From assembly GCA_012295275.1 (NCBI GenBank), contig CM022669.1:2792640-2810139 (forward strand): a DNA stretch of 17,500 nucleotides. The letters are read 5' to 3'. Numbering within the stretch: the first letter of the stretch is position 1; each line of letters begins with the position of its first letter. A program made the position numbers and the translations under genes. Source of the stretch: Chrysomallon squamiferum. Its lineage: Eukaryota > Mollusca > Gastropoda > Neomphalida > Peltospiridae. The notes beneath the pieces were generated by a model that did not search any database, had not been told where the DNA came from, and saw nothing but the letters and a program-made list of their open reading frames with translations. Positions 10,834 through 17,500 of this stretch are shown here, piece after piece.

Positions 10834-10919
10834 AAATAACTTATTATACGCCTGGATTCAGAAAAGCAAAGTCTAATAACAGCGTGAATAGTGAAGACGA
10901 CACTGAAACTATAATCTGA
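10834..10919 (+). CDS. Candidate small terminal coding exon, gene unknown
   Basis: A good 3' splice site (TTTTCTTGCAG ending at 10833) is followed by a frame in local sequence of higher GC content. It reads ITYYTPGFRKAKSN, then a Ser/Asn/Asp-rich stretch ending DDTETII, with a stop at 10917-10919. If real it is the last exon of an unrecognised plus-strand transcript entered in phase 1. The final four residues ETII fit the class I PDZ-ligand pattern (S/T-x-hydrophobic). No partner exon was identified. The upstream receptor already has its own stop, and the KSR-like exons lie downstream, so this exon belongs to neither by the models given here. It could equally be a chance frame of 27 codons. 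Confidence 0.25.
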
Positions 10920-11843
10920 CAAAGACCGCTATGCCTATCACTCCATGAGCCTCCACGTAAAGTTAATTGTCTTCGCGAGGAAACGTAATTAAGAAAAATC
11001 GATAAATATACTTCTATGTAAAAAGCTTTCTGTAGACTTGAAGTTTAGACACCAATTATGAAATTAACATATTTTCGTCTTTTTAAAAAAAAGAAATAAA
11101 ATAAAATAAAAAGGTAATAATAATAATTAAAACAAATTAAATAATATAAAAATATATATATATATATATATATACATATAGTTATAATTTTGCCATTCAG
11201 GCTCATCATTAAAGATATATTTTTACCAGCAGGTTAATTAACAAAGAGCTCGGCGCTTGAATCACTTATTTGCTGGTATTTTAGACCAATGACGTTCAGT
11301 TTGATGAAAGCGTAGACAGAGTACTTCCGTGCTTCACTAAGCAGAGTCAAACTCGTACATCAAACTAGATGACACTTTGCCAGTGAGGCAGATGATGGTA
11401 AAGAGAAGAGAAAAATATGTCGTCTAAAAGACAAACAGATTACTCTAAAGCACTGCAGAACCATATCAGAAGAAAAACAACTACAAAATCTTTAACAAGG
11501 TTTGTGAGATTTTTCATTTTTGGGTCCAAAAATTAGATAAAACAGTTAGTTTCAAATATCAGTTTAGACAGAGAAGCAATTATAGAGAAAATTCAGTTTC
11601 GTATAAGATAATTAACTGTAGTTTAAACGTTTACATTTTCTAAAAATATGTTTAATTAAATATTTTTTTTTTCATGACATTTATACTCTAGATTCTTCAT
11701 AATATTAAATTCAAAGGATATCACTGCAATAAGAACACAATAAATATAGCATTATTATTATTATTATTATTTCAAATTTCACAGTTTTTGACACAATATT
11801 ATAATTAAAAAATTAAAGCCAGTATTTTTCTAATTTACGCCAG
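10920..11843. other. Non-coding sequence, no gene seen
   Basis: A-rich runs near 11080-11115 and a (TA)n tract at about 11152-11174. The stretch at 11290-11480 is less AT-rich but has no open frame or splice pair worth calling. It is probably intron or upstream sequence of the KSR-like gene. Confidence 0.55.
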
Positions 11844-11893
11844 GAAAGAGTTAGAAGGAGGAGCGGACAACTCTAAATTCAGAAAAAGAACAG
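11844..11893 (+). CDS. Candidate internal exon of the KSR-like gene
   Basis: A 50-bp segment follows a pyrimidine-rich acceptor (TTTTTCTAATTTACGCCAG, ending 11843) and stops at a donor ACAG/GTGACG. In the one open frame it is entered in phase 2 and reads KELEGGADNSKFRKRT, leaving one base (G). That phase-1 end joins exactly to the phase-1 start of the exon at 13214, making a Gly codon and continuing EQHWSKVLQVN. Phase compatibility and splice context are the only support; no domain is recognisable. The donor is weaker than consensus at position +5. Confidence 0.35.
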
Positions 11894-12212
11894 GTGACGC
11901 TTACTTTATTTGTTTTTAAGATACGTTACCCAGTATGAATCCCTGATTATTACAAGGGGCGGGGGAGTCTTGTTTAACGAATAAACGTTTTGAATCCAAT
12001 GAGCTGAAGACGTACGGCCCACTTTATATTTTTATGGTGTAAGAAAAATTGTTTCTCATCGAAATAGTGAAAAAGACGATCGCAGATTGTTCAGTTCTTG
12101 CCCATACATCTTTTATTCTAAAATTTCTAACATCCAAAAAAAGAGTAATGAAATGTTTTTACATTTAAATCGTACTAGTAACTTTTTAAAAATTACTTTT
12201 TTGATGTTAATA

Positions 12213-12249
<37 letters not shown>

Positions 12250-13213
12250 TTAATTGAAAAATACTTAATGTTACATGTTTATTATGTAGGTTAGTCAAAT
12301 ATTAATTTGTTGTAAATGAATCTTGTAACATTGAATGATATTATGGATGATACTGCAATAATTAATATAACTTTATTACATAATTCCAAAGAGTGCTAGT
12401 TCTATTTTTTTTTTTTTTTTTTTTTTTTTTACATAAAACTTGCATTTTTTAATGTAATATTAAGACACGTTTTCAGATAGTGATTGTTCATTAATATTAT
12501 TACTATTATTATTACACTATGACAGGACATATCTTTGTAGATAATATAACCACAAAGAATTCAGTTATAATTTCACACTGGTGTTTCACACAGAACAACA
12601 TGTGAGGCAGTGACTCGGTGCGGATATAATTATTCTGTCCATTTCCATTCTCACATTAAAATATTTCCCGTTCCACCCAGAGTCTCAAAACTAGTTCATC
12701 AAAGGCATGGACATGATTTTTTTCTCCTGTCTTTGGTAAGATTATATAAAAAGATGGTCTGCTGCTAATATGTAAAATGAGCAAATATATTGGCAGCTCT
12801 AGGTTTCTTTCGGCCACACAAACCTTTTGGGAACATTTTTGTGGGGCTCTCAGGTTCATAGCCAAGATCTGTTTTCGTGAAAACAAAACGTACTCGATTT
12901 ATAATGTCTCAGTCAGATCTCTCTTTAGTCACAAAGAATTCATCAAGCTTTAACATTAACTTTCAAGTTTGTTTTGCTTTGTGACAAACTTTAGAAGTTT
13001 GTTTCTGTTAGAAGGCAGCTGTTAGATCACCCTAACGTGCGGTTCAAATAGCTTAAAGAAGGCTTTCTTTTTTGTGATTATCAACATAAAACCGAGGAAT
13101 GTTTCTATTTAAGAACCACTATTATTAACATAGACAGCCGTTAAACATACATTCATTCAATCGTTGGCTACAGGTTACCAAATATTTAAACAAAGTTTTT
13201 TTTATTACTGAAG
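11894..13213 (+). other. Presumed intron of the KSR-like gene
   Basis: Holds a (TTA)n run (12212-12250), a T homopolymer (12405-12430) and a stretch of higher complexity at 12640-12900. A 76-residue minus-strand frame is open there without recognisable content. It ends with a TTTTTTTTATTACTGAAG acceptor. Confidence 0.45.
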
Positions 13214-13850
13214 GTGAACAACACTGGTCCAAGGTTCTTCAAGTGAACAGAGACTGCCCTCTGCCTTACAGTTTGTTACCGAAAACGTCAAAACACAAGA
13301 ACGGATATTTCGTTTCGCTGTCACAACGTAACTGTGATGATCATGCCAAAGGTTCTGGACGCTCGGATCCTACTGGAGGACTTTGGAGTTGCGTTACAGA
13401 CCGTTTTCGAAACTGGATTCAGACAAAACGAAAATACGACAATCCTCCATTAGAAAATTATTTCGTATGCGAAAGCCTGTTAAAACAAACTACTTCTGTG
13501 GCAAACGAGAACGAAATATCTAACAGACCCAATCGTAAAGAAGTCGGCTGCAAGTTCTGTGACTGAAAACAAAATAGAAATAAAGGTGGAAACGGTAAAC
13601 GATATTTTCCTGGAGGTAAACGAACCGGCTCTTTTTAACGAAGGAAATCTTCTTCAACCGTGCGGGATCTCAAACAGACAGCTGTTCAGGGCGTCGCTGT
13701 ACAAACACAGATACCAGAAACTGACCGGTAGTTCAGTCAGCAGGCAGGCGTTGACCGGAACAACGAGCTGTCCGCCGAAATCAGCTGTGAAGTTTGTGTA
13801 CACAGTTAAACGAGAATGGCGGTCTTGTCCAGCGCTGGGAAAGAGTTGCA
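13214..13850 (+). CDS. Candidate large exon of the KSR-like gene, with a frame change inside
   Basis: This is the longest higher-GC, high-complexity segment outside the receptor. It follows an acceptor ending at 13213 and ends at donor GCA/GTAAGA (13851). The first half is open in one frame (EQHWSKVLQVN through ISNRPNRKEVG, stop at 13564-13566). The second half is open in the next frame (from about 13484; SVTENKIEIKVETVND through WRSCPALGKSC). Starting with two bases of a codon and ending with one, the exon should be a multiple of three, but 637 is one too many. So either one extra base lies near 13484-13564, or a small intron of 3n+1 bases hides there, or only one half is coding. The peptide is Ser/Thr/Lys/Arg-rich without a recognised domain, as expected for the variable linker before the kinase domain of KSR proteins. 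No C1 domain or FxFP ERK-docking motif was seen. The phase-1 end fits the exon at 16253. Confidence 0.5.
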
Positions 13851-13915
13851 GTAAGACATTATTTGACCATCGTGATATACAGTCTTAGTACTATTAATTA
13901 ATTTATTTATTTACT

Positions 13916-13916
13916 A

Positions 13917-14009
<93 letters not shown>

Positions 14010-14022
14010 TACTACTACTATT
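13916..14022. repeat. (ACT)n microsatellite
   Basis: About 34 ACT triplets with one TTC interruption near 14004. Confidence 0.97.
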
Positions 14023-14162
14023 ATTTCTACCATTGTCCTTATAATGTTTTAATTGTTATGTTAAATTCTTATACTGTATCAAGTCTTTGTTGAAAGAAAG
14101 GAAAGTGGAAAAGATATCGTTTTGATTCATACGATAAACTAGGTTTCTCTTTTCTTTTTTTC

Positions 14163-14187
14163 TTTATTTATTTGTTTATTTAATCAT

Positions 14188-14242
<55 letters not shown>

Positions 14243-14312
14243 TTTGTTTATTTATTTATTATTTTTATTATTATTGTTATTGTTATTGTTGTTGTTGTTG
14301 TGTCTACTACTC
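14163..14312. repeat. (TTTA)n tetranucleotide repeat grading into TTATTG triplets
   Basis: More than 20 TTTA units with a few TTTG variants, followed by TTATTG and TTG triplets to about 14302. Confidence 0.95.
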
Positions 14313-14535
14313 TATTACTTATTTATTTTTAAAATAACCACTGGTAAATAAAATGCGAAGTCGTTGACCGTTCATGTTAGAATAAAGATTTTTATAAGTT
14401 AATTATGTCAGGTCAGAGATAAATTAATTGTATGCCATTAACAATTTCTTCATAAATGTAAACTCTTAGCTTGTGATTTTGGTTTTACCGTTGTAAAATG
14501 TTCAAAGAGATGCATAAGAACAACGACCAGTGCAA
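14313..14535. other. Presumed intron sequence, no feature seen
   Basis: Unique AT-rich sequence within the presumed 2.4-kb intron between 13850 and 16253. Confidence 0.5.
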
Positions 14536-14806
14536 TAGTAGTAGTTGTAGTAGTAGCAGTAGTAGTTGCAGTAGTAGCAGTAGTAGTAGTAGTAGTAACA
14601 GTAATATTAGCAGTAGTAGTAATAATATAGTAATTATAGTAACAGTTTGTAGCAACAATAGCAGTAGTACTAATAGCAGAAATGTTAGTAATAGTAGTAA
14701 CAGTAGTAGTAGTAGTAGTAATAATTAATAGTATTAATAGTAGAAATTATAGTAGTAGAAGTAGTAACAGTAGCGGCTATAGTGGTAATAGCAAAAGTAG
14801 TAGTAA
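14536..14806. repeat. Imperfect (AGT)n trinucleotide tract
   Basis: About 270 bases of AGT/AGC/AAT triplets with frequent substitutions. The Ser/Asn-rich frame starting at 14498 and its minus-strand counterpart are repeat translations. Confidence 0.93.
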
Positions 14807-14879
14807 CATTATGCATTCTACATACATACATTCGAAAATTCAAACACACATATGTTCGAATGTACATACACATAGACAG

Positions 14880-15320
14880 ACATATATATTTAAATACATT
14901 CGTCCCTACACACAGCAAACACACAAACATATATACATTAATAGGTTCGTTCATACATACTGCAAACATACAAACATATATACATTAATATGTTCGTTCA
15001 TACATACAGCAAACATACAAACATATATCCATTAATACGTTCGTTCATACATACAGCAAACATACAAACATATATAGATTAATAGGTTCGTTCATACATA
15101 CTGCAAACATACAAACATATATCCATTAATACGTTCGTTCATACATACTGCAAACATACAAACATATATCCATTAATACGTTCGTTCATACATACTGCAA
15201 ACATACAAACATATATACATTAATAGGTTCGTTCATACATACTGCAAACATACAAACATATATACATTAATACGTTCGTTCATACCTGCAAACATACAAA
15301 CATATATACATTAATACGTA
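14880..15320. repeat. 47-bp minisatellite, about nine copies
   Basis: The unit begins ACATATATACATTAATAGGT and contains TTCGTTCATACATACTGCAA. Copies start at 14927, 14974, 15021, 15068, 15115, 15162, 15209 and 15256 (exact 47-base period), with a last, 4-base-shorter step to 15299 and a degenerate copy on the left. Variants include ATATCC/ATATAC and TACG/TAGG/TATG. Confidence 0.95.
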
Positions 15321-15334
15321 CCTACATGCATACA

Positions 15335-15425
15335 AGGTTGTCTTAACGTCGTCCGCCTGCGGAGTGCGGGCGAATGGGTGTCAATCGTTCGAGTCTTGTC
15401 AGCGGCATCTGACGGGTTTGTGAGG
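15335..15425 (+). repeat. Possible degenerate tRNA-derived (SINE-like) head
   Basis: Immediately after the 47-bp array comes a sharply more GC-rich patch. It contains CGTTCGAGTCTTG (about 15388), close to the RNA polymerase III B box of tRNA genes (GGTTCGANTCC). TGTCTTAACG (about 15344) lies some 45 bases upstream and resembles a decayed A box. The patch does not fold into an intact cloverleaf: the T-arm does not pair beyond the closing base. It is therefore not a tRNA gene, and no tail or target duplication was found. Confidence 0.3.
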
Positions 15426-15728
15426 TCCTGATTGAACTGTTCCACTGCGATTCCGAAAATGTTCTACGTGCAGTCTATTCAGACGTACATAAGACAGAAT
15501 ATTCAAAATCCTAAAATACATACATATACACGTACATACTTACGTACGTATTAGATAAATATGATCCATTTAACTATAATTATCTAAGTTTTTAGTTTGA
15601 AAACAGTCTGATGTTAAATATTTCTAGTTAATTGATTTAAAACTCAGAATATTAAGCTTGATCCGTTTGACATTTCTCTATTAAGGTGAACATTAATTAC
15701 GAATCCTGCGGTGTTTTCATTAATGCAG

Positions 15729-15764
15729 AAATCTCAACGCATGTGAAGACTCCATACTGCTCGA
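15729..15764 (+). CDS. Candidate optional 36-bp microexon of the KSR-like gene
   Basis: Acceptor GTGTTTTCATTAATGCAG ends at 15728 and a possible donor GTAATC begins at 15765. The 36 bases are entered and left in phase 1, matching the donor at 13850 and the acceptor at 16252. Inclusion would add twelve residues (reading KISTHVKTPYCS) without changing frame. The frame stays open to a stop at 15839-15841, so a read-through alternative 3' end is also conceivable. The donor is not strong, and the call rests on phase symmetry alone. Confidence 0.22.
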
Positions 15765-15925
15765 GTAATCAAACTAGTCTGTCAGAACACGATCGCATTT
15801 TCTTAGCGAACTTTAATACAGCTATTTTCATTGTAGTTTAAGGAATATCACTCATACTTACCAGAAAAAGACAACAACACATACAACGACGCACAAAAAC
15901 AGACAGTCAGACACACGCATAAACA

Positions 15926-16215
15926 TAAAATAATAATAATAATAATAATGGTGATGATGATGATGATGATGTTAATAATAGTAATATGATTACTATTACT
16001 CCTATTACTACTATGCATAAGACTTGCACTACTACTACAACTACTACCACAGCTACTACTACTACTATTATTAGTCTCCATCGAATGCTGTTGGAACAAC
16101 GACAGCAAGAACAACGATATCAACAACCACAACAATAATATCAATAACTACCCCAACAAAGTTGAACAATAACACTAAAGAACACAACCAAGCAACAATA
16201 ATAACAGCGATGATG
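15926..16215. repeat. Mixed AAT, GAT, ACT and CAA trinucleotide tracts
   Basis: A run of AAT (about 15926-15949) followed by GAT (about 15950-15972), then scattered ACT, ACA and CAA triplets and GATGATGAT (about 16208-16219), just upstream of the exon at 16253. The minus-strand frame here is a repeat product. Confidence 0.85.
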
Positions 16216-16252
16216 ATGATCTGCAGTAATCAGACGTTTTATTTTGATTAAG

Positions 16253-16307
16253 GTGAATGCTTCGACGATGCAGATTTGCCGTTTCTCAGAGAACTTGCAT
16301 TTAAAAG
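16253..16307 (+). CDS. Probable internal exon of the KSR-like gene, just before the kinase domain
   Basis: The acceptor TTTTATTTTGATTAAG ends at 16252 and the donor AAAAG/GTAAAC starts at 16308. The 55-bp exon is entered in phase 1 and left in phase 2, reading ECFDDADLPFLRELAFK plus AG. The phase-2 end fits the exon at 16910 exactly, completing an Arg codon before SIFEGKTSADDF. The phase-1 start fits the donor at 13850, making Ser. The acidic-then-basic peptide lies where KSR proteins have a poorly conserved segment leading into the kinase domain, so homology cannot be read from it. Support comes from both splice sites and both phases. Confidence 0.6.
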
Positions 16308-16725
16308 GTAAACTCACGTTTTGTAATGTAAAGTACTCAGCAGATAATTATCTCATAATCTGTTTTATTTTTTAGCTTTAAAACAGAAAAAGAAAATAAT
16401 AATAATAAAAAATAAAAAAAATCACACACACATACATGTAAAACGGCCAACAGATTTTATATCACATCAGTTAATACAATCACTTTGACATCTGATTGTT
16501 TTTAAATTGCTTTCTAATTGAAAATAAATTGTACTTACAACCGCGATGTTAGGATTATTTCGACAGAAATCGAAGAAGGGTTGGCTGAGATAGTCCTGAC
16601 AACATTTGCTGACAATAACAATTTTGAATCTTAATTTATTTTAAATAATGAAAGCAAAGGATGTAGTTTTATAATCGTTATGATATGTAGCGAAAATCTT
16701 TCAAACAAACAAACTAAACCAAAAA

Positions 16726-16760
<35 letters not shown>

Positions 16761-16909
16761 AAAACTATTTTGAAAATAATTAAAACGTCACATTTGATGC
16801 CGTCGTGTAAAATAGTCCTGGATCATCACGGCATATTTTCATTTCGTCTTCTCTTTAATTTTTTGATTTTGTATTATTATTTCTGTGTTATTTTTTTTTG
16901 CATTATTAG
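16308..16909 (+). other. Phase-2 intron of the KSR-like gene
   Basis: GTAAAC donor; acceptor in a T-rich tract ending TTTTTTTTTGCATTATTAG. It contains an A-rich stretch (16390-16425) and an (AAAT)n repeat (16724-16762). No other gene was seen. Confidence 0.65.
16724..16762. repeat. (AAAT)n microsatellite
   Basis: About nine to ten AAAT tetramers within the intron before the first kinase-domain exon. Confidence 0.93.
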
Positions 16910-17014
16910 ATCTATTTTTGAAGGCAAAACCTCTGCAGACGACTTCTCGATCTCGTTTAGTGATATACACCTCGCTGAGTGTTTAAAAACCGGGCATCGC
17001 TGTAAGATATACAG
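16910..17014 (+). CDS. KSR-like pseudokinase, exon covering the start of the kinase domain and the glycine-loop region
   Basis: A 105-bp exon with donor ACAG/GTAAAC, read in phase 2 at both ends. It encodes SIFEGKTSADDFSISFSDIH followed by LAECLKTGHRCKIY. From knowledge of the family this lines up with the KSR entry sequence SxxLQEWDIPFEQLEIGE, then the nucleotide-binding loop GxGxxGxV, then the H/YRGRWHG block that opens the next exon. The loop is degraded here: the aligned stretch is LKTGHRCKI, with only one glycine kept. Normal KSR and RAF proteins keep this loop. ATP positioning is therefore doubtful. KSR proteins are cytosolic scaffolds that bring RAF, MEK and ERK together and allosterically activate RAF by kinase-domain dimerisation. 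Whether this divergent relative does so is inference. An alternative acceptor at 16938 (CTCTGCAG) would give a shorter exon in phase 1. Confidence 0.8.
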
Positions 17015-17315
<301 letters not shown>

Positions 17316-17483
17316 GGGACGGTGGCATGGTGACGTTACAGTACATCTGTTTGATGCGATAGAGAAGAATGAAACTAGCGTGTTTTGGCAAAACGTGACG
17401 AAGCTGTACAGAATTCGACACGAGAATGTCATTCTCTTCATGGGTGCCTGCACAGATCCGCCAAACATGGCGGTCATAACCAG
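17316..17483 (+). CDS. KSR-like pseudokinase, exon covering beta-2 to beta-5 of the N-lobe (gene continues past the window)
   Basis: A 168-bp exon between TTTCAG and CAG/GTTAGA, phase 2 at both ends. It opens with GRWHGDVTVHLFDAIEKNET and ends with RIRHENVILFMGACTDPPNM then AVIT. WHGDV/WHGEV, RHENVxLFMGAC and the PPxxAIIT ending are signatures of the KSR branch; RAF kinases differ at these sites (RHVNILLFMGY). Catalytic residues are missing. The beta-3 lysine of VAVK (already Arg in vertebrate KSRs) is His in VTVHL. The alpha-C glutamate (EV in FKxEV) is Asn in FWQNV. With the broken glycine loop in the preceding exon, all N-lobe ATP-handling residues are gone. The frame is intact with good splice sites, which argues for an expressed diverged paralog and against a dead copy. 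The C-lobe lies beyond the window. Confidence 0.9.
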
Positions 17484-17500
17484 GTTAGAACAAAACAAAA

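Noticed and set aside
12656-12886. Minus-strand 76-residue frame in a higher-complexity stretch
   Set aside because: No recognised domain, no splice context, and the peptide resembles no family known to me. It may be an old transposon fragment, but that cannot be supported.
15335-15425. A functional tRNA gene
   Set aside because: The B-box-like motif is present, but the T-arm and acceptor stem do not pair.
15687-15841. Longer phase-0 exon beginning at GTGAACATTAATTACGAATC and ending at the stop at 15839
   Set aside because: Phase 0 does not fit the phase-1 donor at 13850, and in phase 1 this acceptor meets a stop at once. Only the shorter acceptor at 15728 is compatible.

Overview
This window looks like nuclear DNA from an animal with large, AT-rich, repeat-laden introns and intergenic space. 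The split genes with GT-AG introns, the microsatellites and minisatellites, the hAT-type miniature transposon and the two gene families present (a rhodopsin-class receptor and a kinase-suppressor-of-Ras-like protein) all point to a metazoan. A lophotrochozoan, probably a mollusc and possibly a cephalopod, is my best guess, but this rests on general character and not on a diagnostic sequence. No bacterial, organellar or viral gene was seen.

Layout. Bases 1-1583 are non-coding apart from a long TG/AG microsatellite. Bases 1587-3090 (plus strand, two coding exons) encode a complete 355-residue class A G-protein-coupled receptor with a short N-glycosylated N-terminus and several non-canonical signature motifs. 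The last codons and the 3' flank lie in a decayed tandem repeat (3055-3385). A 217-bp hAT-type MITE with a perfect 8-bp target duplication sits at 3724-3956. Bases 4100-10750 are essentially gene-free and hold trinucleotide tracts, a 44-bp minisatellite carrying CACGTG in most copies, a 42-bp minisatellite open in five of six frames, and a 20-bp tandem array. A possible small terminal exon lies at 10834-10919.

From about 11.8 kb to the right edge the plus strand carries part of a second gene. Two exons (16910-17014 and 17316-17483) encode the N-lobe of a kinase domain of the KSR type: the GRWHGDV and RHENVILFMGAC blocks are clear. The glycine-rich loop, the beta-3 lysine and the alpha-C glutamate are all replaced, so it reads as a strongly degenerate pseudokinase. 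Three further candidate exons (11844-11893, 13214-13850, 16253-16307) join to these in compatible phases. The largest, 13214-13850, needs a one-base frame change inside it and is the weakest point of the model. The gene continues beyond the right edge, and its 5' end is not identified.

The two genes have no evident functional link. In general a class A receptor and a KSR scaffold could both touch MAPK signalling, but nothing in the sequence shows they act together.
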